DNA of 64,000 nucleotides from Pteria penguin (Eukaryota > Mollusca > Bivalvia > Pterioida > Pteriidae), in the NCBI GenBank assembly GCA_035048485.1, contig CM068584.1, forward strand, positions 55,181,739-55,245,738, given 5' to 3'. Both the position numbers and the translations under genes were made by a program. The notes beneath the pieces were generated by a model. It saw only the letters and a program-made list of their open reading frames with translations. It had not been told where the DNA came from and made no database searches. Below are positions 21,937 through 33,255 of this stretch, in pieces. Positions within the stretch are counted from its first letter, which is position 1. Each line of letters opens with the position of its first letter.

Positions 21937-22912
21937 AGGTTACTCCGCATGTAGCCCTTAATACCAGCAAGGGAATACTGTGTGATAAAGATCGCAATTT
22001 AGCTTTACTAGCTGATGATGTTATTTTAGACGGATTAAGGAGTCAAATGGTAATTGCTGTTCGTCGTTTTGTTATCCAAAAAATGGGAAAAATTAAAACG
22101 AGTACTTTTTTACTTACATTTAGTACGCCATCTGTACCATCGAAAATAAAACTAGGATATGTCAACGATAAGATTGATTTGTATTATCCTTCACCATTGT
22201 TCTCGTTGCCAGAAGTTTGAGTACATGTAGAAATAAGAAAACGTGTGATCGATGTGGTCATGTTGACATCTGTTCTGACGAATTCGATGAACATTTTGCT
22301 GGATCTCAACCATGTTGTGCAGCTGCGAAACTGCAATGGATGCCATTCTGCTGCTTCAAAAGAATGCCCTGTCTATAAAAGAGAAATGGGCATCATCAAG
22401 ATCAAAGTTGAGAAAGGTATTTCTTATCCTGAAGCTATGAAAATATATGAAAATCATCAAATACCTGCAGTGAGTACTAATAGTTATGCTTCGAAAGCTT
22501 CAAAGAAAATGGTATCTATTGTGGTTCAGACTAACCCTACTACGCTGTCTAGTCTTTCAAATCCTAAACTATCATCATCAACTTCGTCACAGACAATATC
22601 TAAATCCTCTGAAAAAAATCGTTCACAGTAAATCGTCACCTGCGAGTTCAAAATCGAACAAGTCTGATACTAGAGCTAAATCATCTAGACCGTCATCTGC
22701 GAATGTTCCAACGAGTTCTGAGGTGGCTGTTCGTAATAAATTTGATGTGTTGGAGGAGACCTCTCCGTCTGATACAAATAATCCCAATTCATCAAATGAT
22801 GAGACAATTATTAAAGACACTCTCATAGTCAATGATAGGGGTCGTAGTAAATCCCCCCCCACCCCCAAAAAAAGGTCGTAAACCCTCTCTTGCAAGACTT
22901 GCAGATAAATGA
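21937..22912 (+). pseudogene. LINE C ORF1 remnant
   Basis: Lacks the N-terminal part because of the joint to the 5' untranslated region. It retains LLADDVILDGLRSQMVIAV, a damaged first CCHC knuckle, SAASKECP and the Ser-rich region. Frames change near 22.21 kb, near 22.32 kb and at the A7 run (GAA AAA AAT CGT), where a -1 slip would restore reading into the C-terminal KSKSDT-type region ending RKPSLARLADK. The stop TGA at 22910 overlaps the ORF2 start. Confidence 0.75.
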
Positions 22913-24216
22913 ATCGTTCTGATTCCATATTACAATGGAATTGTAGAGGTTTAAAGGTGAATGTGAATGAATTTTATCTTTTAGGTCATATTTTTATCTC
23001 CAGCGGTTTTCTGTATTCAGGAGACCCATCTTAACTTGAAACTAAGTGAGTTAGATAATCTTGTTGACCAATTATCCAAGCCATATATTCTTTAACGCTC
23101 ATGACCCCCTGTGTGGTAGCATTAACACAGATAATACGGGTAAGATCATTGAGGATTTTATCGCAAAACGTAGTTTGTGTGTCTTCAATGATGGATCAAA
23201 TACCTACTTACATCCAGGGCACGGTACATATACTTCGATTGATCTTACATTAACAGATACTTCGTTGTTTACTGACTTTGTATGGTCAGTCCATGGTGAT
23301 TTGTGTGGAAGTGATCACTTTCCAGCTGTTTTGAAACGTGATGTTACGTTTAGTGATGATAGACCTCCGCGCTGGAAATTATGTAAAGCTGATTGGATTC
23401 AGTTCCAAACCGATTGCTATAGTATGCTTAATACAGTAAATTATGATAAGGAAGCTGATCCTGTACTTACTTTTATAAATAAATTAATTCATATGTGTGA
23501 GAAAAATATACCAAAAACCTCTACATTACCATATAAATACAACCCATGGTTTACTGACGATTGTAAAACTGCCATTAAAGAGCGCAAGAAGGCCGAAAAA
23601 CTTGTTTAAAGGCATCCTCTTAATTCTAATCTAAACAAAGTTCGTAAATACAGGGCTATAGCCAGAAGAACTATTAATCACAGTAAACGCTTATCTTGGA
23701 AAAATTATGTGTCCAAAATTAATACGCATACGCCAACTAATAAAGTATGGAAGATGATCCAGAAAATACAAGGTAAAAAGATGTCATCTAATGTAAAACA
23801 CTTAAAACAAAATGATAATATTTTAACTTCAAAAGATGATATTGCTAACTGTCTAGGTATTTTCAAAACTTTTTCAAAAAATTCTTCTTCAACAAATTGT
23901 GTTCCTGAATTTCAAAAAATTAAAACAAGAACAGAAAAATTGAGACTAAACTTTCAATCTAACAATGACAAGGAACCCATGATACAGCCACTGGTCCAGA
24001 CGATATACATTATCAAATTCTGAAACATCTTCCAATCGAATCTCTTGACATTTTACTCAATATTTTTAATCAGATTTGGTCTAAAGGTGAATTTCCACAG
24101 TCTTGGAGAGATTCTATAATCATTCCAATTCCAAAGCCCGGAAAAGACCATACCAATCCAACAAATTATAGACCGATATCGTTAACTAGCTGCGTATGCA
24201 AAACTTTAGAGCGGAT
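22909..24216 (+). pseudogene. LINE C ORF2 remnant (endonuclease, start of RT)
   Basis: Starts MNRSDSILQWNCRGLK. It has lost part of the endonuclease core by internal deletion, but NDGSNTYLHPGHGTYTSIDL and GSDHFP are present. The linker FSKNSSSTNCVPEF and the first RT block survive, up to the junction with LINE B. Several frameshifts. Not functional. Confidence 0.8.
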
Positions 24217-25318
24217 AGATAGATAGATATATTATTGTTTTACGTCGCGCCGGGAATATTTCACCCATATGGCGACGGTCACCAGTTAACATAGTCAAAA
24301 CAAATTAAAACGAGCAATTAAAATATCTAAGAAAGACCAGCTCTCATTGTATATCGTATGTACACATAAATGAAATTGCTAAAATATACATGCATATACA
24401 ATTAAAATACGTTATATTTCAATATATTATGTTTTATTATATAATTTAACTTCTTTTCAAAATTCCAGAATTTTCGAAATACTGATATTCTCAAACAACT
24501 CACTCATAGTTTGTACAGTATAATACTGACTTCTAATGTGTGCAGTGTCTGCACATTCTAACAATATGTGTTTAATACTTAATAGACATCCGCAAGGGAT
24601 ACACCCTGGAGGAGGCTCTTCCTTTAAAAGGTATGAATGAGTTATCCAAGAGTGCCCCATGCGGAGTCTGTAAGTAACGACTTCGTCTCGACGGTTATTA
24701 TGATTAAAATGTAGTTTATGTTTAAAAATTGGCTTGAAATCATGAAGTTTATTGTTAACTTCATGGTCCCAGGCTTCTTGCGTTAAATTCTCAATATAAT
24801 TTAATATACATGATTTTAAATCTGTATAAGGAATTTTACTTACAGTACTATGCCTATGTAGAGCTTCTTTTGCTGCTGTGTCAGCTTTAATATTACCGAC
24901 TAAACCCGTATGTCCTGGAATCCAACTAAATACAATCTCTAAATTATTTGATAACAGGGAATGGACTTTCTCTAAAATTTTCAGAACATACAGATTACTT
25001 GTATTGAAGTACTTAATAGCCTGAAGACACGACAAAGAGTCAGAAAAAATAATACTTTTTGTTAATGTTTTTTTCAATATCATTTAGAGCTAACATTATA
25101 GCTTTAGCTTCCGCCGTAAATATAGAACTATTATTAGGTAAACGAATAGATAAAGAAACGTCGTTATCAGTTACTGCAGCAGCTGCAACTCTATCATCAT
25201 CCTTAGAACCATCTGTATAATATGATTTATAATCAGAGTGAAAAGAAGCGATTTCCGAAAACATTTGTTTATATTGCAGAGAATTAGTATCTTGTTTCTT
25301 ATAATCTGCTAATTTTAG

Positions 25319-25326
25319 TATGACTG
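25319..25326. repeat. hAT target-site duplication, left copy
   Basis: TATGACTG directly left of the hAT terminus. The same 8 bp occur at 28228-28235 right of the element. The uninterrupted homologous site in LINE A reads ACGACTGTAGGTCTC. Confidence 0.95.
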
Positions 25327-25460
25327 TAGGGCTGCGCGGTGCTTCGAAAATATCGGTGCTTCGAGGTTCACTTTTCGATTCGGTTTTCGATTCAGGAATT
25401 CCGGAAATCGGTTCGGTTCGGGTTCGTACTTTTACATTGCGCATTCACGTATCCTAAACA

Positions 25461-27978
25461 ATGGCCGCCGGTGTTGCAGCGAAGGGAAAACGTTCCCAAG
25501 TATGGGATTACTTTGAATTCCTTTTAAAAGACGGAAAAGTTGATAAAACAACAAGAGTGTGCAATATTTGTTCAACCACCTTCGTCTATAAAACAGGGTC
25601 GACAAGCTCAATGAGCACCCACCTAAAACGTAAACATAATGTGTCCGTTTCGTCAGCGGCGTCCCTAGCGACCGTGATCAAATCGAGCGAAGTATCTACC
25701 AAAAAAACTACAGGGCAAGCTGGGCAACTTAAACTTTCTGATGCTTTTGCAAAAATGTCTGTTTTCCCAACGTCCTCCCCTCGACATATCAATATAACCA
25801 GATCAATTGCTGTTTTCTTGGCCAAGGACATGAGACCTTACAGTGTTGTAGATAATGAGGGATTTAAAGCGATGGTAAGAGAACTTGAACCACGTTACAA
25901 AATTCCCAGTCGAAAGCAATTTTCAGACAATGTCATTCCCAAACTTTATGAGGAAACTCGGGCTAAAGTTGTTGCAAATTTGAAGCAAGCACCCTTCCTG
26001 GCTCTCACTACTGACTCATGGACTTCACGAGCTACCCAGTCTTTTAACACCGTAACTGCCCACTTTTTGCAGGATTGGGAAGTAACATCTTAGTACTTCA
26101 GACACGGAATATGGCGGAGCCCCATACAGGAGAAAATTTGTCAGAAATGCTACTGAAAACTGTAAGTGAATGGGACTTAAAACGTGACAACAAGATGCCC
26201 CCCTTAACCACTGACAATGCATCCAATATCATGAATGCTGGAAAGATCGCAGGCTTCGATCCCCATGTAAGATGTGTTGCACATACACTTAATCTGGCTA
26301 CTCAGCGTGGGCTTCAGGTTTCACAAATGGATCGGTTTTTGGGACGGATTAGAAGAGTCGTAACATTTTTTCATAAGAGCACAACTGCAATGGCGATACT
26401 ACAAAACAAGCAGGCCATCTTAGAACTGCCCCAACACAAGCTTATTCAGGATGTGCCTACACGTTGGAACTCAACCTTTGATATGATTACCAGATTTATA
26501 GAACAAAATACTGCGATCGAAGCTACTCTGCAAATGAAAGATCTCAAGAAAAACGCTAGGGATGTCTACACGCTCACCGACGACGATATGGCAAATGCAG
26601 AAGCAATTGTCAAAATACTTGAACTTATGAAAACGGCTACGACACTGCTGTGTAGTGAGAGGTCACCAACAGTATCCCTCATCCACCCTCTTAAGGAGAT
26701 GATGCTGAGACAATTAAGTGTGAAAGAAGATGATAGTAACTTGGTCAGATCTGTGAAGGAAGCAATCATCAAAGACCTAAAGCCAAGGTATAATCAAATG
26801 CTTTGATTTTCCATATTTCAACTTCCTTCCATGACAAATATAGCCCATAATAGTTATTTTAAATTTTTAATGCACTACTTTGATTTCTATAGCATCAGAT
26901 TACCATGGTACATTTGGTGTATCAAATAATTCATGGTACATTTGGTGTATCAAATAATTCATATGTAATCCCATTAAACAATCATCAAATTGACATCAAG
27001 CATACAACATTTCATTTAATATCAATCATTTCATCAACATTTCATTATTTATTATTTAATGCAACATTTTAATTCTGCTTTAATATGTTATTTAGATACA
27101 CTGAACAGAGCACACTGCAGTTCCTGCCTCGACCCACGTTTTAAGACCATGCCATACATAGATGACAGAGAGCGTCTCGATGTGTTCTCATCCCTGAAAT
27201 TAAAAGCAGCCTCAGTCAGCCTTGAGGTAAGTAAAAACACATAGGAAGTATAACAAGTGATAAAAGGCATACAAGAAAAAATATTTAAAATTTAAATGTG
27301 CACATAAACATGTGTGTTGTACAAGTATGTTAATTTAAAATATAATTATCTGATCTGGATAACTAAAAATCAATTAAGGTATTATAAACTTTCACAAATA
27401 AAGGTATAGCTGTACAGTGTAATGTTGATTTTTTTCTGCAGCCTGTCAAAGTGAAGGTGGAACCTGAAGACAGGGAAGTAGACCCACCACTGCCTCAGTT
27501 GCCAGGGAACCAGCCTACCGAGTCTACTGATGGTCCTGCAGAGCCTTTTACAAGCTCATCTGGTGCCAGTACAGATAGGCAGCCAACACCGCCAATAGTG
27601 GACGATTCCGTCTCTGAGCAAACAGTGACACCTGCAAAAAAGAAGTCTGCCATTTCTGATCTGTTCGGAGAAGTGTTTGTGACAAAAGTTGAGTCTGCAA
27701 AATCTGTTGAAGTGAGAGTTGACCAAGAACTTGTATGTTACAAATCAGACGGAAACATATCACTCGACTCGGATCCACTCGCATGGTGGAAGTCCAACCA
27801 GGAGAAATATCCAATACTTTCAAAACTTGCTAAAACATACCTGTGCATTCCTGCAACTTCTGTTGCAAGTGAGCGTATTTTCTCCACTGCAGGCGATGTT
27901 GTTACGGCACAAAGGTCATGTCTGTCTGCTGATCAAGTAGATATGCTGATATTTCTTAAAAAGAACTACAAAATCTAA
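25461..27978 (+). pseudogene. hAT transposase (BED finger, hAT dimerisation domain), three exons
   Basis: Exons about 25461-26787, 27096-27226 and 27442-27978. Introns have GT-AG ends: AAG|GTATAA to TTTAG|AT, and GAG|GTAAGT to TTCTGCAG|CC, with compatible phases. N-terminus MAAGVAAKGKRSQVWDYF leads to a BED finger CNIC...MSTHLKRKH. Catalytic-core landmarks: LTTDSWTSRATQSF, LTTDNASNIMNAG, CVAHTLNLATQRGL, QDVPTRWNSTFDM and LDPRFKTMPY. The C-terminus has DPLAWWKSNQEKYPILSKLA and PATSVASERIFSTAG, the hAT dimerisation domain. A one-base deletion near 26091 and a frameshift in exon 2 (about 27115-27125) break it. Otherwise it is well preserved, suggesting fairly recent activity. Relatives include ZBED1-like host proteins. 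Confidence 0.9.
26913..26972. repeat. 30-bp tandem duplication in hAT intron 1
   Basis: The unit ATGGTACATTTGGTGTATCA plus AATAATTC occurs twice head to tail inside the first transposase intron. Confidence 0.85.
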
Positions 27979-28227
27979 CAGAATTGAGAGTATACTGACA
28001 CCACTGAACTTTAATCTAGTCACTGTAACCTGGATCTAGTCATGTTTTGCATTCATTGCATTGGTTTGCTTTAATTTTTTGTTAAACCTTAAGTAAAGGT
28101 AATATATGCATCTTTTTATTTCTTAGTATTTGATACAAAGTGAACCGATTCGAAAAAAAAATCGAATCGAGGGTGTGTGAATCGAAATCGAACCGAACCG
28201 TGTAATTCCTGAACCGTTCCAGCCCTA

Positions 28228-28235
28228 TATGACTG
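28228..28235. repeat. hAT target-site duplication, right copy
   Basis: TATGACTG, identical to 25319-25326. LINE B sequence resumes with TAGGTCTCTTC. Confidence 0.95.
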
Positions 28236-30920
28236 TAGGTCTCTTCATTAACCATGGCGGCGAAGAAGATATTTAGTATTTATCTATATCAGGCAGCGTG
28301 ATATCAGCTTCCTCGATAAGTGGTCGAACACGTAAGCCTATATTTTAAATGCTATTCGGTTTATTATCATATTTAATTTCATACTTCGGCTTAAAGACAC
28401 AATTAAATGCAGGACTTGATGGGTTTGCATACAATCTAATAATATATTGTAATGTTAATTTAACTCTTCTTTCCTTCAAAGATGGTTCATTTGCTTCCGA
28501 ATATAAACTTTGTACAGGTGAGGTCCTGAAAGCACCAAGAATTAATCTCAAGCCCTGGTGATGTATGGTGTCCAGAAGCTGTAAATAGGACTTTCTGGCC
28601 GAACCATAAACAATACAACCATAGTCCAGCTTTGATCGAACCAGCGTTCTATAAAGCTGGAGCAAGGTTGTACTTTCAGCACCCCACTCTGCACTAGATA
28701 AAACTTTTAATATATCTAAAGCTTTTAAGTACTTTACTTTTAAAGACTTTATATGCGGTATAAAAGACAGTCGTTTACAGAAATTTAACTTCATTTACAA
28801 CATTTATTCTATTACCGTCCATAAAAAGTTCGGGGTCATTATGCATTCGTCTATTTTGACAGAAATGCACACAAGAAGTTTTATTTTTCGAAAATTTAAA
28901 ACCATTTTCAATTGACCACTGAAATATATTATTTCAACACAACTGAAGTTTCCGTTCTATCATATTCATATTTTTCCCGCAACAAAATATCAAAAAGTCA
29001 TCAACATATAGAGAACCATCGATATCGTTTTTCAACACCTGTGCCAAACTATTTATTTTAATACTAAAAAGAGTAACAGATAGTATACTTCCTTGTGGAA
29101 CGCCCATCTCCTGTTCAAAAGAATCAGAAATATGGGACCCCAGTCGAATATTAAAACGTCTATCTTTTAGAAAATTTGAAATAAAAACAGGCAAACTGCC
29201 TCTTAAACCCATATCATATAAATCCTTTAAAATACCATATTTCCAGGTCGTATCATACGCCTTTTCCAGATCGAAAAAGATAGAAACTACATGTTGTTTA
29301 TTTATGAAAGCATCACAAATATATGTTTCAAGGCGCACAAGATGATCAGTGGTACTTCTCTGCTTCCTGAAACCACACTGAATATCAGTGAGAAGATTGT
29401 TGTGTTCCAGGAACCAGACAAGACGCTCATTAATCATACTTTCTAAACTTTTACATATACAACTCGTTAAAGATATCGGCCTATAAGTAATAGGGTCAGT
29501 GTGGTCCTTTCCAGGCTTAGGAATGGGAATAACAATAGATTCAACCATATGTAATTAAATATATTTAGTAGAATATGTAAAGATTCCAATGGAAGATGTT
29601 TTAAAATTTGATAATGTACTTCATCTGGACCAGTTGTAGTATCGTTAGATCACTGTAGCGAATAATGTAATTCTTCGATCGAAAAGGCTCAATATAATCT
29701 TCTTGATTATTTGATTCAAACTTCAATTTTATTTTTTTCGGATTTTTGTTTAGTACGATGAAACTGAGGAAGACATCAAAGAAGTTAAAACATCAGAATT
29801 ATGAACAAGATGTTTAACAGTATTTGGAGTATTTTTGCCTTTAATTTTATTTATCATCTTCCATACCTTATTAGTAGGCGTTCGAGTATTGACTTTAGTG
29901 ACATAATTTCTCCATGATAAACGTTTGCTATGATTGATTGTGCGCCTGGCAGCAGCTCTACACTGGCGAACTTTATTTAAATTAGAAGTAATAGGATGCT
30001 TTTTGAATACCTTTTCGGCCTTTTTACGATCTCTGATAACACTTTCACAAGTATCGTCGAACCAAGGATTATATTTCTTTTTTTGAAAAGTAGAGGTTTT
30101 GGGAGTATTCTTTTCACAAATCTGAACAAGTTTATTTGTAAACGAAAGAATAGGATCCGTTTTACTTAAATGATTTACTTGATTTAGATTTGCAAGACAA
30201 TTAGATTGGAATTGACTCCAGTCAGCTTTATTTAGCTTCCAACGTGGAATACATGTATTACTTGATGCAATATTACTTTTTAATATAAGTGGAAAATGAT
30301 CACTTCCACACAAATCGTCATGAACTGACCACACAAAGTCAGTAAAAAGCGATAGATTAGTTATAGTAAGATCTATTGAAGTATAAGTACCATGTCCTGG
30401 ATGTAAATAGGTACTAGACCCATCATTAAAGACACATAAACCCTGTTTTGCTATAATATCTTCAATTATATCACCTTTAGCATCATTACTATCACTGCCC
30501 CACAAGATATTGTGAGCATTAAAATCACCCAATATGATAAATGGTTTAGGTAGTTGTTCAACCAAGTTGTCCAATTCTCTACGATCTATATTTAAAGTCG
30601 GAGGAAAATATATTGAACAAAACGTTATTGTTTTATGTAATGAAACACGCACAGCGATAGCTTGTAAAGGTGTGTTTAAAATAACACTACTATGCAAGAT
30701 AGAATTTCTAATAAAATTGACGAGCCACCCGCAGCTCTCTCATTATTACTATAAACATTATATTGTGAAAAGTTTTTAAATTGAAAAGAATCTGTGTCCC
30801 TAAGATGGGTCTCCTGTAAACATAATACTGCTGGAGAGAAGTTTTGATCGAGAATTTTCAATTCATTAAAATTAACTATTAAACCTCTACAATTCCACTG
30901 AATTATATTATCCGAATTAT

Positions 30921-32486
30921 TCATTTCTCTTTGAGACGAGCAAGAGAAGGCTTGCGACCTCTCTTAGTTGGAGATTTGCTACAATCCCGTGTATCGACAT
31001 TGTGAGAATTCTCACTAGCTCGTATATTAGGAGCAGAAGGATGTACTTCACCCCCCTCTCTTAAAAATATCAAATCTATTTTTCGTAGCTGCGTCTGCAA
31101 CACACGTATTAGAAGATTGTTTATTTGTTTTACTTTTATTTTGTATTTTTTTTCGATGACTGACTCGGTTTTTGCTCGGCTCGTGATCGAGAGGTCGCGG
31201 GTTCGACTCCCGCCCGGGGCACACCGGTGTTCTGTCTTTCGGATGAGACAGTAAAAACCGAGGTCCCGTGTCACGGTAGGCGTGGCACGTAAAAGATCCC
31301 TCACTGCTTCGGGTGGGTCCGTTGCAAAGGTCTAAATTTGTATGCAATGCATCAGGCAGATGCCGTCACCATATACGTGAAATAATCGTGGAGTGACGTA
31401 AAACAATAATCAAACAAACAAAACTGACTCGGTTTTGTGGGCACAGATTGTTTAACATGCGAAGACGACGCTCGAGATGACTTTGATGATGAAGTCGAGG
31501 AACTTTTTACATTGAAAGGAGGAATTGGTAATTCAGTTTGAATACCGCACATCTCAGTTTGACAACCAACAGTTGCTGTTTTCTTTGTGAGAACGGCAGC
31601 AGCGTAACTATTTGTTGCCAATGAACGAGCATGGGAAGCTTCATACAACGTTCTTGACTCGTAAAAAGAAACACCTCTCTCAACTTTTATTTTTATAATT
31701 TCAACTTCGCGTAAATTCATTGTTTCGAGGATGAACAGTGGTTCCCCTTACAATCCATACAAAAGGGTGTACAGTCAGAAGGCATTTCAAAATGGGCATC
31801 CCCATGATCCATGACTTCACCATCAAATTCTTCTACAACTATATTTTCAACTTCTTCATGACCACAACGATGACATATACTTTTTTTGCGATTGAATCTG
31901 TACCGTGAATGGCCAATTTTTTTACAAGTAAAACAGCGCAACGGTGATGGATAATATAATTCGACGTTGGCTGTAACGTAGCCTAGCTTTATTTTCGGGA
32001 GTACAGAGGGTGTACTGAACGTAAGGAGGAAAGTATTTGTTTTAATGTCTTTACCAACCTTTTTGATTATAAATCGTCGTACACCTACAACTCTCTGGCT
32101 CTTCAATTCCGCGAATATTGCTTCATCTGATAACAAAGTGAGAGTCCTATCCTTATCTATCAAAATACCGCGACACGTATTGAGTGCATGATGAACAGAC
32201 ACTTTTACAGGTATGTGACCGATGTGGTCCAATGTTAGTAAATTGGTTGATTGTTGATTTTTCAAGCATTCGACTATAAGATGTCCGTTCCTTTGCTTGG
32301 TAACGTTTTTAACTGTTCCGGCAACAGATTGAATAGTTTTATCAACTAAGAAGGGCGAAGCTTTAGCTAAAGCACCATCTTCAGAAGATATCACCAGAAA
32401 ACGGGTTGTACAACAGTATTATCAATATTGTCCAAAAGACGTTTTCGTTTATTCAATGTTTGGTGGTTTTGTGTAGAGGACGCCAT
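30921..32486 (-). pseudogene. LINE B ORF1, split by a SINE
   Basis: Start MASSTQNHQTLNKRKR at 32486. An early frameshift near 32.39 kb, then SPFLVDKTIQSVAGTVKNVT, a knuckle CFTCKKIGHSRYRF in which the last Cys is replaced, a second CHRCGHEE cluster and CMDCKGNHCSSSKQ. A further stop occurs near 31.72 kb. The Ser-rich region is interrupted by the SINE at 31173-31422. The C-terminus KSPTKRGRKPSLARL follows before the TGA that overlaps the ORF2 ATG. Confidence 0.8.
31159..31436 (+). mobile_element. tRNA-derived SINE with 14-bp target-site duplication
   Basis: Body 31173-31422 flanked by direct repeats ACTGACTCGGTTTT (31159-31172 and 31423-31436). The head contains a Pol III B box GGTTCGACTCC at 31200-31210 and a tRNA-like anticodon arm and acceptor end. 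The A-box part is missing, so this copy is 5' truncated. The central part has TCGGATGAGACAGTAAAA and CCGAGGTCCCGTGTCACGG, resembling the conserved middle domain of metazoan SINEs. The tail (about 31365-31412) GCCGTCACCATATACGTGAA...GTGACGTAAAACAATAAT is nearly the same as the 3' end of LINEs A-D (compare 51733-51785). Confidence 0.85.
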
Positions 32487-33157
32487 GAGAAAAGATTAAA
32501 ATTCATTCCCACAACCACCCACCCTCCAGGGAGTGTCTACAGGGACCGGGCAATACACTGTGGATCTCCAACAGCAATGCACTGGAGTGGTTGTGAGAGT
32601 ATACTCGACCATAAAGTAAAGAAATGCATTTAACTGCAGAAAAAGTAACTCGGGTACCAGTCGAGAAACATTTCATAACAGTCAATGACATGCAAATACT
32701 TTAAATTTACAATCGATTGGCCCATAAGCCACCGCCTTCTCAGATGAAAAATAGTAAGATGCAATAAATGACATAAAACTTGACAAAACTACACAATATG
32801 CACAGTACTTCAAGATGGAATAAGCAAGATAGGTGAGGGCTTGGCATGACAAAGCCGATTGATCAGGATCGGGCCCATCCGACCGCCCGTCTAGCTGAAG
32901 TAAGGGCCAAAGTGGAGTGTTGGACACAAACAAACCCCAGTTTGGAAATGCCCTCAGCCACCAGGATCCCGTCCTCCAACGACACGGGTTGCATCCCACG
33001 GCAAACAGGATGCATCATTTGGTCTATAACCGCGACCAGCAAGAGGGTGCTTGGGAATCTTAATAAGAATTCCCCGGGTGCCTCATTTAGTCGCCTCATA
33101 CGACACGCAAGAGGTACGGAGGTCCTATTCTTATCACCCCGGGAACCCCACGGGGGT
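32487..33157 (-). other. LINE B 5' untranslated region
   Basis: Homologous, in opposite orientation, to 45923-46585 (copy D) and 21507-21931 (copy C). Shared words include CTTGCGTGTCGTATGAGGCG and CTTGCTGGTCGCGGTTATAG. Several overlapping open frames here are conserved only as nucleotide repeat sequence. Confidence 0.8.
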
Positions 33158-33255
33158 ATTACCTTCGAGTATTTGGTCATACTGGCAATGCACCAGTTAC
33201 CGGCTTAGGCCAGTTTCCGGCTACTAGTGTTTTTGGGCTTTTGAAACATATGAAC
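33158..33255. other. Flank of LINE B
   Basis: Short unique sequence with repeated ACCGGC/GCCGG words. No remainder of LINE C or of the BEL/Pao element is seen here. Confidence 0.5.

Larger units (their letters stand above)
21507..24216 (+). mobile_element. LINE copy C, 3'-truncated and internally deleted
   Basis: The 5' end (ACCCCCGGGGTAATAAG) matches the 5' ends of copies B and D, with a small deletion. The 5' untranslated region is followed directly by mid-ORF1 sequence: about 515 bp present in copy D are missing, with microhomology AAAGTA at the joint (21932). A second deletion of roughly 200 bp removes part of the endonuclease (about 23040). Sequence stops within the RT domain (NYRPISLTSCVCKTLER) where the 3' end of the opposite-strand LINE B starts. 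The missing 3' half does not reappear beyond LINE B. Confidence 0.85.
25327..28227 (+). mobile_element. hAT DNA transposon with ZBED-type transposase
   Basis: A 2.9-kb element bounded by TAGGGCTG (25327) and its perfect inverse CAGCCCTA (28220-28227), and by an 8-bp target-site duplication TATGACTG, the size diagnostic for hAT. Subterminal regions hold repeated TCGATTCGGTT / AACCGAATCG-type words on both ends. It encodes a BED-finger transposase with two introns on the plus strand. It sits in the RNase H region of LINE B. Confidence 0.95.
24457..30924 (-). pseudogene. LINE B ORF2, split by a hAT element
   Basis: Begins MNNSDNIIQWNCRGL at 30924, overlapping the ORF1 stop by ATGA. Endonuclease at about 30.92-30.2 kb (GDFNAHN, LHPGHGTYTSIDL). 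RT at about 29.55-28.35 kb (YRPISLTSC, FFDLEKAYDT, GVPQGSIL, YVDD near 29.0 kb). RNase H follows, with YTDGSKDD at about 25.2 kb and GHTGLVGN..AD near 24.9 kb, then the CIPCGCLLSIKHILLEC cluster. Interrupted by the hAT at 25327-28235 just before the RNase H domain, plus frameshifts and an internal decayed region. Confidence 0.85.
24217..33157 (-). mobile_element. LINE copy B, full length, carrying hAT and SINE insertions
   Basis: Minus strand. The 3' tail at 24217-24290 has GATA repeats followed (plus strand) by TTTTACGTCGCGCCGGGAAT. The 5' end at about 33157 reads, on the minus strand, ACCCCCGTGGGG, as in copy D. Subtracting the hAT (25327-28235 with duplication) and SINE (31173-31436 with duplication) leaves about 5.8 kb, matching copy D. 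Several frameshifts and a damaged segment at 29.55-29.75 kb show it is inactive. It interrupts LINE C. Confidence 0.9.

Noticed and set aside
26075..26110. Micro-intron in hAT exon 1
   Set aside because: GT and AG words exist, but the gap would be about 16 bp. A one-base deletion restores homology and is simpler.
31180..31220. tRNA gene
   Set aside because: Only the B box, part of the anticodon arm and the acceptor-like end are present. It is the head of a SINE with a LINE-like tail and target-site duplication.
21507..33157. Twin priming as explanation of the inverted LINE C/LINE B pair
   Set aside because: In twin priming the 3' tail lies at the outer edge. Here the tail of B is at the internal junction, and C has its own 5' end.
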